From Winogradskyella eximia (GTDB taxonomy: Bacteria > Bacteroidota > Bacteroidia > Flavobacteriales > Flavobacteriaceae): DNA of 64,000 nt. The position numbers were made by a program, and so were the translations under genes. This document shows, one piece after another, positions 18,480 to 26,773 of the stretch; positions within the stretch are counted from its first letter, which is position 1, and every line of letters starts with the position of its first letter. The notes under the pieces were generated by a model. It did not search any database. It had not been told where the DNA came from and was given only the letters and a program-made list of their open reading frames with translations. The stretch lies in assembly GCF_003386165.1 (NCBI RefSeq), contig NZ_QRDV01000001.1, forward strand, positions 1,306,663-1,370,662, in the 5' to 3' direction.

Positions 18480-18515
18480 AAAAGCGTTCCAAAGTGGAGC
18501 GCTTTTCTTATTTTT
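18480..18515 (+). terminator. Strong intrinsic terminator
   Basis: AAAAGCGTTCC (18480-18490) pairs with GGAGCGCTTTT (18496-18506), 11 pairs with one G-T, around loop AAAGT, followed by CTTATTTTT. It ends the TPR-barrel operon. Confidence 0.9.
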
Positions 18516-18583
18516 ACACAAGATATCAATTTATCATCATGGTGTTGAATATTTATAAATACAGAATAAAAATTAGATTTAAC

Positions 18584-20200
18584 ATGAATAAAAAACTACT
18601 ATTAATTTTCTTATTAATCACCGTTTTCGCTTGTGAAAAAGATAAATTACAAGCCGATTTAATCGTTACAAATGCTAATATTTATACCGTTAATAATGAC
18701 TTCAATAAAGCGGAAGCATTTGCTGTAAAAGATGGTAAAATAATTGCTGTAGGATCAACATCTGAAATAGATAATAAATACAAAGCCATTGACACGCTCA
18801 ATGCTAAAGGTAAAACTCTTGTGCCAGGATTTATAGATGCACATTGTCATTTTTTAGGTTTAGGGCTTAATCAGCAAACTGTTGATTTAGTGGGTACAAA
18901 GAGTTTTGAGGAGATGATGAAACGTGTTTTAGATTTTCAGAATACAAAACATAAAAAATTTATATTCGGACGCGGTTGGGATCAAAATGATTGGGAGGAT
19001 AAACAATTTCCAAATAAAAATTTATTAGATAAATTATTTCCTAATATACCTGTTGCGTTGTTGCGTATAGATGGCCATGCCATATTAGCCAATCAAGCAG
19101 CATTAGATTTAGGTAAAGTCACTAAAAACAGTAAAATTGATGGAGGTGAAGTGGTTGTTGAAAATGGAAAACTGACTGGAGTTTTAATTGATAATGCAGA
19201 ACAGTTGGTTATGAATCATTGGCCAAAACCAACAAAAATTGAACAAGCAAAGGCGTTGTTAGAAGCTCAGAAAATATGTTTTGATTTAGGTTTAACCACA
19301 GTTGATGATGCAGGCTTAAGTAAGGAATCCATTGAGATTATTGAAAACCTTCAAGAATCTGGAAAACTGAAAATGCGCATATATGCAATGGTGTCGCATT
19401 CCGAAGAGAACTTAGATTACTTTTTAAATAAAGGTATTACCAAAACAGACCGACTCAATGTACGCTCATTTAAGTTTTATGCAGATGGAGCACTTGGTTC
19501 TAGAGGAGCTATGTTAAAAGAACCATATTCAGACAAGCCTGGTCATCTAGGATTATTGGTTACGGATTTAGAAACCTTAAAAAAAGCAGCTGAGCGTATT
19601 GCAGATTCTGAGTTTCAAATGAATACTCATGCTATTGGAGATTCTGCCAATAGAGCCGTTTTAGAAACCTATAATAAAGTTTTAAAAGGTAAAAACGATA
19701 GACGTTGGAGAGTAGAACATGCACAAATTGTGTCGACCGAGGATTTTGATTTTTACAAAAATATAATGCCATCTATACAACCAACGCATGCAACAAGTGA
19801 TATGTATTGGGCAGAAGATCGTATAGGTTCTGAACGCGTCAAAGGTGCATATGCCTATAAAAAACTATTAGAAGCTTACGGAAAAGTAGCTTTAGGAACT
19901 GATTTTCCGGTAGAGCGTGTAAGTCCGTTTTTAACGTTTTATGCTGCTGTGGCTAGACAAGATTTAGACCAATATCCTGAAGGTGGTTTTCAAATGGAAA
20001 ATGCATTGAGTAGAGAAGAAGCTCTAAAAGGAATGACTATTTGGGCAGCGTACTCTAATTTTGAAGAAAATGAAAAGGGAAGTATTGAGGTAGGTAAATT
20101 TGCAGATTTCATCATTCTAGATAAAGATATTATGACGGTTGATGCTAATGAAATACCGAATATTAAAGTGTTAAAGACCGTTGTTGGAGGTGAAATTTAA
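18584..20200 (+). CDS. Lipoprotein amidohydrolase, YtcJ-like (Amidohydrolase_3)
   Basis: A 538-aa metal-dependent hydrolase of the YtcJ-like branch. I chose the ATG at 18584 because it gives a clean lipoprotein signal (MNKKLLLIFLLITVFACEKDK, lipid-modified Cys 17). The longer frame would begin at a GTG inside the preceding terminator hairpin. Metal-site motifs are GFIDAHCHF (HxH), then NTHAIGD and the late Asp in ALGTDFPVE. The substrate is unknown; relatives hydrolyse amide or imide bonds. It sits in the periplasm or on the outer membrane. A second secreted-protein gene follows 13 bp later. Confidence 0.9.
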   Translation: MNKKLLLIFLLITVFACEKDKLQADLIVTNANIYTVNNDFNKAEAFAVKDGKIIAVGSTSEIDNKYKAIDTLNAKGKTLVPGFIDAHCHFLGLGLNQQTVDLVGTKSFEEMMKRVLDFQNTKHKKFIFGRGWDQNDWEDKQFPNKNLLDKLFPNIPVALLRIDGHAILANQAALDLGKVTKNSKIDGGEVVVENGKLTGVLIDNAEQLVMNHWPKPTKIEQAKALLEAQKICFDLGLTTVDDAGLSKESIEIIENLQESGKLKMRIYAMVSHSEENLDYFLNKGITKTDRLNVRSFKFYADGALGSRGAMLKEPYSDKPGHLGLLVTDLETLKKAAERIADSEFQMNTHAIGDSANRAVLETYNKVLKGKNDRRWRVEHAQIVSTEDFDFYKNIMPSIQPTHATSDMYWAEDRIGSERVKGAYAYKKLLEAYGKVALGTDFPVERVSPFLTFYAAVARQDLDQYPEGGFQMENALSREEALKGMTIWAAYSNFEENEKGSIEVGKFADFIILDKDIMTVDANEIPNIKVLKTVVGGEI

Positions 20201-20213
20201 TAGATGTTTAAAT

Positions 20214-20891
20214 ATGAAAAAGGTTAGTATAACATTTTTATTAATTACTTTTTGTTTAAATTTTTCATTTGCTCAATATGATTGGACAAATGCTAAATTA
20301 TATTTAAAAAACAGAGAGGTTCTTAGCGGTGAAGTAAAGATTCCTGTGATGGGAGCTGGCATGAATTTGGGTAAAGAAACTCTAAAATATAGAATTGATA
20401 AAAAAGATAAGGTGTCTGATTTCAAGCCAGAGGAAGTTGATAGTATTCTTTTTATAATTGAATACAACAAAAAAGTAGATAACAAAAAAGTAATAGAAAC
20501 CCGTTTACAAACATTTGTTCCAGTTTTTCTAAATAAGAAGAAATCAAGATTGGGTTTTGTAGAAATTTTGGTTGATGGAAAGCTAAGGTTGGTTGGTAAA
20601 ACTGTGATAGATAATTTTGGGGGTAATTCTTCAAATATTACAATTGGAGTAAATGGAGGTCATATATATCAAAATGATTATATGCGTGGTCATAATCAAG
20701 TTATGCTTTTAAAAGAAGGTGAAAAACCTGAGGTATTTTATAGGGATACTTCTTCTAAATTTTTTAGAAAGAGAGCTATGAAATATTTTAAGGATTGTAT
20801 TTCATTAGAAATTAAAATAGAAAATAAATTTTTTAAAAAAGAAGATATTCAAGATGTTGTAAGATTTTATAACCTTAACTGCGCCAAATAA
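20214..20891 (+). CDS. Exported hypothetical protein
   Basis: A 225-aa protein from the ATG at 20214, which gives a signal peptide (MKKVSITFLLITFCLNFSFAQ); an upstream in-frame TTG at 20181 would bury it. The mature part is Lys-rich with an early region reading LYLKNREVLSGEVKIPVMGAG, which resembles secreted flavobacterial proteins of unknown function. It lies 13 bp after the amidohydrolase gene. Its 3' end overlaps the convergent methyltransferase gene by 25 bp, so the last codons are read on both strands. Confidence 0.75.
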   Translation: MKKVSITFLLITFCLNFSFAQYDWTNAKLYLKNREVLSGEVKIPVMGAGMNLGKETLKYRIDKKDKVSDFKPEEVDSILFIIEYNKKVDNKKVIETRLQTFVPVFLNKKKSRLGFVEILVDGKLRLVGKTVIDNFGGNSSNITIGVNGGHIYQNDYMRGHNQVMLLKEGEKPEVFYRDTSSKFFRKRAMKYFKDCISLEIKIENKFFKKEDIQDVVRFYNLNCAK

Positions 20892-21568
20892 TCAAAATGC
20901 TCACCATCTATAACTTTTTCACATTGTAATCCAACAGTTAAACAAGCTGTTTTCAACGTTTCAAAATCGAGATATAACCATTTCATAGGAGATTCTTTTT
21001 CGTCTTTATAAGTTAAAAAATAATCTAGTTCGCCAGGATAACCTTGGTTGAGGTCTAACCACATGCCTCCATCCTCATCTTCGTACATATATGAAATATC
21101 CGAAGAATCTATGAGAATTTGCCCTTCAGGTTTTAAAAGCGATTTTAAATGCATTAAATATTTTGAAACTTGAGATAATTCTTGAAAAATCCCAGTACCA
21201 TTCATCAATAATAAAATAGTATCAAACGTTTCAGTTTCTTCTAAAAGTGGTTTTAATTCGGCATTTAAAACTCCACGTTTTTTAGCTACTTCAATAGCAC
21301 CTTTAGAGTTATCAATCGCTTTTACTTTTAAACCCTTTTCTTGTAACCAAAGTGAATGGCTTCCAGAGCCACAACCCACGTCTAAAATGTGACCTTTAGA
21401 TAACTGTAATGCTCTTTGTTCTAGTTTTGGCATATCAGAATAACCTCTAAATAAGTAAGGAAGTGGTAAAGCATCTTCATCCGAAATATTAGTAGATGTT
21501 ATGAGATCTTCAGAGTAATTTCCGTTCTGGTAATCTAATAAGGCTTTTCCAAAAATATCTTTAGTCAT
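20867..21568 (-). CDS. Class I SAM-dependent methyltransferase
   Basis: A 233-aa methyltransferase with SAM-binding motif I ILDVGCGSGSHSLWL (about 58-72), an acidic motif II (VKAIDNSKGAIEVAK) and DTILLLMNGTGIFQ at motif IV. The substrate is unknown; the architecture resembles small-molecule or protein methyltransferases of the Methyltransf_25/11 type. The gene starts at an ATG, forms a single minus-strand unit, and overlaps its convergent neighbour by 25 bp. Confidence 0.88.
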   Translation of the reverse strand: MTKDIFGKALLDYQNGNYSEDLITSTNISDEDALPLPYLFRGYSDMPKLEQRALQLSKGHILDVGCGSGSHSLWLQEKGLKVKAIDNSKGAIEVAKKRGVLNAELKPLLEETETFDTILLLMNGTGIFQELSQVSKYLMHLKSLLKPEGQILIDSSDISYMYEDEDGGMWLDLNQGYPGELDYFLTYKDEKESPMKWLYLDFETLKTACLTVGLQCEKVIDGEHFDYLAQLRL

Positions 21569-21627
21569 AGTTTTTTGTCTGTTTGATGGATTTTTGTTTT
21601 AATTGAAATTGTATTGAGAACTTTAGT

Positions 21628-21635
21628 TAAATTTG
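21628..21635 (+). promoter_or_regulatory. -7 promoter element ending 4 bases before a start codon
   Basis: TAAATTTG is an exact TAnnTTTG match. It ends 4 bases before the ATG of the YkgJ-family gene at 21640, so the predicted transcription start falls on or next to the start codon (a leaderless mRNA). A possible TTG lies 22 bases upstream. Confidence 0.45.
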
Positions 21636-21639
21636 TTTT

Positions 21640-22134
21640 ATGCAAGACCAGATCAATAACCTTCCAAAGCTCGCCAAAGATAAACATAAGGAGAACAAAA
21701 CCTTTTTTACAAAGCTAAAAAAGAAACCACCAAAGCAGTTAGACTATTTAATGCAAGAGTTGCACGAAGCTGAATTTGAGCGTACCGATTGTTTAGAATG
21801 TGCCAACTGTTGTAAGACCACAGGTCCTTTATTTACAGATAAAGATATTCAGCGTATTGCTAAATCTTTTAAAATGAAAGAACAGCAATTTATAGATGCC
21901 TATTTGCATTTAGATGAAGAAAATGATTATGTACTGCAATCTGTGCCATGTACGTTTTTAGGAGCTGATAATTATTGCTCTATTTATGATGTGCGTCCTA
22001 AGGCGTGCAGAGAATTTCCGCATACAGATCGAAAAAAGTTTCAACAAATTTCTAATTTAACTTTAAAGAATGTTGCCATTTGTCCTGCAGCTTTTAATAT
22101 TGTTGAAGAAATGAAGAAGAGAATTCAATTGTAA
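21640..22134 (+). CDS. YkgJ-family cysteine-cluster protein
   Basis: A 164-aa cytoplasmic protein of the CxxCxxCC family (YkgJ, PF03692), predicted to bind zinc or an iron-sulphur cluster. The motif CLECANCCKTTGPLF sits near residues 46-60, followed by PCTFLGADNYCSIYDVRPKACREFP and a final CP, giving eight conserved cysteines. The function of the family is unknown. The gene is divergent from the methyltransferase gene and may be translated from a leaderless transcript. Confidence 0.9.
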   Translation: MQDQINNLPKLAKDKHKENKTFFTKLKKKPPKQLDYLMQELHEAEFERTDCLECANCCKTTGPLFTDKDIQRIAKSFKMKEQQFIDAYLHLDEENDYVLQSVPCTFLGADNYCSIYDVRPKACREFPHTDRKKFQQISNLTLKNVAICPAAFNIVEEMKKRIQL

Positions 22135-22187
22135 GAGCTTTTGTGTTTTCGGAATAATTTTTGATATTAAAAAGATTAAAAAACACC

Positions 22188-23090
22188 ATGAAAAAACGAA
22201 TTATAATATCGCTATTGTTTTGTTTTACAATCAGTTTATCACATGCTCAAGCTTGGATGACGAACTTAGAAATTGCTCAAAGTTTAGCTTCGGTGCAAAA
22301 TAAAATGGTATTAATGGTTTGGGAAGGGACTACAAAATATCCTTATCCTGTATTTATAAATAATGATAAAGGGAATACGGTTTTTATTAATAACCTTTTT
22401 GAAGATGAATTGGTAAGTCCAATAATTTGGAAAAATTTTGTTCCAGTAATTGTAAGCGAAGATGAATATGCGGATTTATACTTAAAAATTAAGGATAGTC
22501 GCTCTCAAAAATATATGGATAAGTTTAATGATGACTCTATTAAAATATTAGATATAAATGGTAATATATTGAATACAGCTTACACCTCAATTGATTACGA
22601 GAATATTACTACGATGATTCAGGATTACGGATTAAATACCGAATTTATCGCGGTGGAATTAATGAGTTATAAGCAAAAGCAAGATTTTTATTCGGCTTAT
22701 TATCTAGCTTCAAAATATTTAGATTATTCTATGTATATGAAAGAAAGCGTTAGGCAAGAAGTGATAGATTTAGCCAATATCTATTTAAATGAAGCTGCTG
22801 GTTTTGTTGAAGCAAATAAAAATGAAGATCAACTTTCACTGCAGCAACGTGTAGAGCTTTTAAAAATTCAGGAAAATTTAATTACTAAACATCCCAAAAA
22901 AGTATTGCGTCAATTAAAACGAATGGATGCCGAAAATGTAGCAACTAATAACCAAGCATTCGTTGCCTTTTTGTATTATACAGCTTATAAGATTTTAAAT
23001 GACAAAACTAATGCTGAACAATGGAAGTCTAAGATTTCTTCAGTAAATTTGAAGAAAGCGGAGTTAATTATTAATCTTAATTCTTTATAA
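22188..23090 (+). CDS. Exported thioredoxin-like protein lacking CxxC
   Basis: A 300-aa protein from the ATG at 22188, which gives a signal peptide (MKKRIIISLLFCFTISLSHAQ). The early region (EIAQSLASVQNKMVLMVWEG, then FEDELVSPIIWKNFVPVIV) follows the pattern of periplasmic thioredoxin-fold proteins, but no cysteine appears where WCxxC would be. Redox activity is therefore unlikely. A helical C-terminal half follows. The TTG start of the fatty-acid-hydroxylase gene lies 2 bases after its stop, so the two are coupled. The fold is inferred; function unknown. Confidence 0.7.
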   Translation: MKKRIIISLLFCFTISLSHAQAWMTNLEIAQSLASVQNKMVLMVWEGTTKYPYPVFINNDKGNTVFINNLFEDELVSPIIWKNFVPVIVSEDEYADLYLKIKDSRSQKYMDKFNDDSIKILDINGNILNTAYTSIDYENITTMIQDYGLNTEFIAVELMSYKQKQDFYSAYYLASKYLDYSMYMKESVRQEVIDLANIYLNEAAGFVEANKNEDQLSLQQRVELLKIQENLITKHPKKVLRQLKRMDAENVATNNQAFVAFLYYTAYKILNDKTNAEQWKSKISSVNLKKAELIINLNSL

Positions 23091-23092
23091 TA

Positions 23093-23935
23093 TTGGAAAA
23101 CATTATTAATTACTTTGAAACTATTCCTTCATTACACAGAAGTCTTATTTTAGTTGGTGGACTTACATTTTTTTGGTTATTAGAAGGAGGTTTACCATTA
23201 TTTAAGTTTAAATATAAAAAATGGCAACACGCTATTCCTAATCTCTTCTTTACATTAACTACGATTATTATAAATTTTGCTTTTGCATTTGTTCTTTTAA
23301 GTTCTGCAGATTGGGTAAAAGCCAATGATTTTGGAATTATAAACTGGTTACCGCAAATGCCATTATGGTTATATGTCTTTCTTGGTTTATTATTTTTAGA
23401 TTTTTTTGGAGCCTATTTAGCACATTATGTGGAGCACAAAGTAAAACCACTTTGGATGGTGCATTTAGTACATCATACAGATCATAAAGTAGATACGACT
23501 ACTGCAAATAGACATCACCCAATTGAAAGTCTTATTAGGTTCGGTTTTACTTTACTAGGCGTTTTTGTAGTTGGTACACCAATAGCTTTAGTGATGATGT
23601 ACCAAGCCATGTCTTTAATATTTACACAGTTTACACATGCAAATATTAAATTACCAAAAGGCTTAGATAAGGCCTTGAGCTATTTTATTGTATCTCCAGA
23701 TATGCACAAAACACATCATCATTATAGATTACCATATACAGACTCTAACTATGGAAACATTTTTAGTATTTGGGATCGTGTTTTGGGAACTTATAGGTAT
23801 ATGGATCGTGAGAAGTTGATTTATGGAGTTGATGTTTTTCCGGACGAAGTGAAGAACAGTAATATTAGGCATTTACTTAAACAACCATTTCTGAACTATG
23901 AAAAATCAACACTTTCAGCAGAAACTGAAAACTAG
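23093..23935 (+). CDS. Sterol desaturase / fatty acid hydroxylase family protein
   Basis: A 280-aa integral membrane di-iron enzyme candidate with about four transmembrane segments. The histidine boxes of the FA_hydroxylase superfamily are present: HYVEH, HLVHHTDH, HHP and HKTHHHY. Family members hydroxylate or desaturate lipids; bacterial substrates are mostly unknown. The start is a TTG 2 bases after the previous stop, with no nearby ATG. The 3' end overlaps the GDPD gene by 38 bp, so this is part of a three-gene operon touching lipid metabolism. Confidence 0.9.
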   Translation: MENIINYFETIPSLHRSLILVGGLTFFWLLEGGLPLFKFKYKKWQHAIPNLFFTLTTIIINFAFAFVLLSSADWVKANDFGIINWLPQMPLWLYVFLGLLFLDFFGAYLAHYVEHKVKPLWMVHLVHHTDHKVDTTTANRHHPIESLIRFGFTLLGVFVVGTPIALVMMYQAMSLIFTQFTHANIKLPKGLDKALSYFIVSPDMHKTHHHYRLPYTDSNYGNIFSIWDRVLGTYRYMDREKLIYGVDVFPDEVKNSNIRHLLKQPFLNYEKSTLSAETEN

Positions 23936-24794
23936 TGCAATCGCATTTTTAATTCTATTATGTATGAGCTGTAATACTAACCGAAAACAAATAGATATAC
24001 AAGGTCATAGAGGTTGTAGAGGATTGTTACCAGAAAATTCATTACCAGCTTTTGAAAAAGCAATAGATTTAGGAGTGCATACTTTAGAGTTAGATATTGT
24101 GATCTCTAAAGATAATAAGGTGGTTGTATCTCATGAGCCTTTTATGAATCCTTTAATTTGTTTAGATATTAATGGAGACGTTTTTCCAGATTCACTTGAT
24201 GCAAAACTTAATTTGTATCAAATGAATTATGAAGAGATTAAACAATTTGACTGTGGTTCAAAATTTCATCCTACATATCCAAATCAAGAAAAATTAAATA
24301 CCTATAAGCCATTATTAGCAGAAGTATTTGATTTGGTGAAAGCAAAAAAATCTGATGTTAAGTTTAATATCGAAATTAAATCTGAATCTAATTATTATGG
24401 CATTTTCACACCTTATCCTGAAGATTACGTCGCCTTAGTTTTAGATGAAATTAAAAAACAAGACATGCTTAATCGTGTAAATCTTCAATCTTTTGATTTG
24501 CAAATTCTTGAACAAATAAAAAAGCAATCTCCAAATATGGAAGTAGCTATACTCATTGAGGATAATGAAACCATTGATGGAAAACTTAAAGCACTATCTT
24601 ACCAACCAGAGATTATCAGTCCATATTTTAAATTATTAACATCAGCATCTGTTAAAGCCTATCAGGCAAAAGGTTTTAAAATTATTCCTTGGACAATTAA
24701 TAGCGAAGATGATATGAAAGAAATGATATCATGGCAAGTTGATGGTATTATTACAGATTATCCAAATCGATTGATTGAGCTATTAAAGCTATAA
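23898..24794 (+). CDS. Glycerophosphodiester phosphodiesterase lipoprotein
   Basis: A 298-aa GDPD-family enzyme that hydrolyses glycerophosphodiesters to glycerol-3-phosphate and an alcohol. It has a lipoprotein signal ending LLCMSC (Cys 25). The catalytic motif is GHRGCRGLLPENSLPAF, followed by LELDIVISKDNKVVVSHEP, with the expected acid and histidine residues, and the C-terminal WTINSEDDMKEMISWQVDGIITDYP motif. It overlaps the hydroxylase gene by 38 bp and is probably translated from the same mRNA. Confidence 0.93.
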   Translation: MKNQHFQQKLKTSAIAFLILLCMSCNTNRKQIDIQGHRGCRGLLPENSLPAFEKAIDLGVHTLELDIVISKDNKVVVSHEPFMNPLICLDINGDVFPDSLDAKLNLYQMNYEEIKQFDCGSKFHPTYPNQEKLNTYKPLLAEVFDLVKAKKSDVKFNIEIKSESNYYGIFTPYPEDYVALVLDEIKKQDMLNRVNLQSFDLQILEQIKKQSPNMEVAILIEDNETIDGKLKALSYQPEIISPYFKLLTSASVKAYQAKGFKIIPWTINSEDDMKEMISWQVDGIITDYPNRLIELLKL

Positions 24795-24952
24795 TTTTCT
24801 TACATTTTTTTAAAATAATGCAGTTCGTCGAATATTTGTGGTAGATAATGTAAATTATAGGTTGTATCATCTTAAAACCACTTATGTTTAAACGGATTAA
24901 TTAATTATTGTTGGGTATACACTTGCTATGTGTAACTTAAAGTTGTGTTGTT

Positions 24953-25405
24953 TTGAAAAATTTAATCCGCTTCTGCATTATCATTATTCTCTCCATTTTA
25001 TTGGGTTTTACGTTGCATGCACAAGAGCAATATGCTAAGTTAGAGAAAAACCGAAATATTCAAGCTCAAGGATTAATTCATCAATTAAATAAAACTAGTG
25101 ACACTTTAATTCTTAAAAGTGATAAAATAATCCATTCGCTTTATACAATCAATCAAAACTATACACGCGAGCTAGATATTGAAATCGATTCTACCGCTTA
25201 TAAATTACCATTAAATAAATTATCTATAGGAAAGCATGTGTTTGTAGCTAGACAAGCACCAATGAAAATAATATTTGTTGTAAGAATTTTAAAGGAAATT
25301 CCAACGCAACTTCCTGAGTCGTATAGAACCAAAGCTCTGGTTGCTATTAAACAATTAAATTCATCAGTTGAAAAAGAAAATAGCGCGCGCTTAGTCGTAG
25401 ATTAA
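24953..25405 (+). CDS. Exported hypothetical protein
   Basis: A 150-aa protein with a signal peptide (MKNLIRFCIIIILSILLGFTLHAQ). The start is a TTG at 24953; no ATG exists upstream in frame, and the signal peptide begins exactly there. The mature part (KLPLNKLSIGKHVFVARQAPMKIIFVVRI) contains short hydrophobic strands. I recognise no family. It converges on the NamZ gene with a 15-bp overlap. A small hairpin (TACAC/GTGTA) lies just before the start. Confidence 0.68.
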   Translation: MKNLIRFCIIIILSILLGFTLHAQEQYAKLEKNRNIQAQGLIHQLNKTSDTLILKSDKIIHSLYTINQNYTRELDIEIDSTAYKLPLNKLSIGKHVFVARQAPMKIIFVVRILKEIPTQLPESYRTKALVAIKQLNSSVEKENSARLVVD

Positions 25406-26761
25406 ATAGTGCTTGCGTTTGTTTTTAAAAGTCTCTAAATCGGTTTTCCAACTTGCTTTAATTTCCGCTTCACTTAAACCAGCTTCAATCTGTTTTTGCA
25501 ATATTGCGGTTCCTGCATGAGTGGTGAAATTAGACATGTTAAACACTTTACTCTTATCAGTTGCATGGTTATAAGCATCCATGATATATTTTAAGGTGAA
25601 ATGACGCTCAGCACTAACCTTTGATAAATCTACGCCATAGCAAATTTCATTTTCATGCTTTGGATATTTAGACCCAAAATTGGCAACAGGAGTATAACTA
25701 AAGTTGTAGTGATTCTTATCTAAAAACGGTGCGCCATAGCGTTGAAACTGAAATTCAGTACCTCTACCTGCATTAATGTTTGTGCCTTCAAACAAACCCA
25801 AACTAGGATACAACACAATAGATTGGTCGTTTGGTAAATTAGGCGACGGTCTAATGGCTAAGTTGTAAGTACTATTGTGATTATAATTCTGCACTTTAAT
25901 AATAGTAATGTTGCAAGTGATGCCATTATTTAACCAAGCTTCACCATTTATCATTTTTGCATACTCGCCAATCGTCATGCCATGAACTAAAGGAATAGGA
26001 TGCATGCCTAAAAAGCTACTGTGTTTTTTTTCTAAAACAGGACCATCAACATAATTACCATTTGGATTTGGCCGATCTAAAATTAAAAGTGGAATATTTT
26101 GTTCGGCACAAGCTTCCATAACATAATGTAATGTAGAAATATAGGTGTAGAAGCGCACACCAACATCTTGAATATCAAAAACCACAATATCCACATCTTC
26201 AAGCTGTGTTTTGGTCGGTTTTTTATGTTTTCCATGCAGCGAGTAAATGGCTAAACCTGTTTTGGTGTCTTTGCCATCTTTTACCAATTCACCTGCATCT
26301 GCAGTGCCTCTAAAGCCATGTTCTGGAGCAAATACTTTTGTAATATCCACATTTCGGTTTAAAAGAGAATCTATAAGATGTGAGTAAGGTTTATTTGGAT
26401 ACGTACTTTTATCTTCAGTGAAATGATAGCGATTAAATTCATTGTAGTAAGCTTTTTTAAAAATTACAGACGTTTGATTGGCAACAACACCAACACGTTT
26501 TCCTTTTAGTAGTGTTAAATATGACTCTGTTCTATTAGCGCCAACTATAATTGATTTTTTTTCTTCGATTGCTGTTGTGAGACTTAAAGAGTCAACGTAT
26601 TGGTTTTCTGAAATTATATGTAAAGCACTACTGTTTTCTTCTTCTACAAGTTGAGAATTCTCTGCTTTTGATTTCATTTGATTTCCACAAGAAAATGTAA
26701 GGGAGGATATCCCAATAATTATCGAGAATAAAACTGTATTTTTGAAAACCTTTAAAAGCAT
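25391..26761 (-). CDS. NamZ-type exo-beta-N-acetylmuramidase lipoprotein (DUF1343)
   Basis: A 456-aa lipoprotein (signal ending LTFSC, Cys 25) of the DUF1343 family, founded by NamZ, which releases N-acetylmuramic acid from the non-reducing end of peptidoglycan fragments. Family-typical segments include APEHGFRGTADAGE, VVFDIQDVGVRFYTYISTLHYVMEA and LDRPNPNG. The role is probably cell-wall recycling in the periplasm. The start codon lies only 9 bases from the start of the divergent permease gene, so its promoter must sit inside the neighbour. Confidence 0.92.
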   Translation of the reverse strand: MLLKVFKNTVLFSIIIGISSLTFSCGNQMKSKAENSQLVEEENSSALHIISENQYVDSLSLTTAIEEKKSIIVGANRTESYLTLLKGKRVGVVANQTSVIFKKAYYNEFNRYHFTEDKSTYPNKPYSHLIDSLLNRNVDITKVFAPEHGFRGTADAGELVKDGKDTKTGLAIYSLHGKHKKPTKTQLEDVDIVVFDIQDVGVRFYTYISTLHYVMEACAEQNIPLLILDRPNPNGNYVDGPVLEKKHSSFLGMHPIPLVHGMTIGEYAKMINGEAWLNNGITCNITIIKVQNYNHNSTYNLAIRPSPNLPNDQSIVLYPSLGLFEGTNINAGRGTEFQFQRYGAPFLDKNHYNFSYTPVANFGSKYPKHENEICYGVDLSKVSAERHFTLKYIMDAYNHATDKSKVFNMSNFTTHAGTAILQKQIEAGLSEAEIKASWKTDLETFKNKRKHYLIYD

Positions 26762-26773
26762 ATATTAGGTTTG
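26741..26773 (+). promoter_or_regulatory. Promoter-like TTTG-N21-TAGGTTTG overlapping a TTG start
   Basis: TTTG (26741-26744) and TAGGTTTG (26766-26773) lie 21 bases apart, close to the Bacteroidota -33/-7 arrangement. The -7 box contains the TTG start codon at 26771, so a transcript from it would start inside the gene. It may be a chance match or an unusual overlapping promoter. Confidence 0.3.

Noticed and set aside
18494..18583. GTG start giving the amidohydrolase a 30-residue N-terminal extension
   Set aside because: The GTG lies inside the terminator hairpin at 18480-18506, and the extension would bury a clean lipoprotein signal that begins at 18584.
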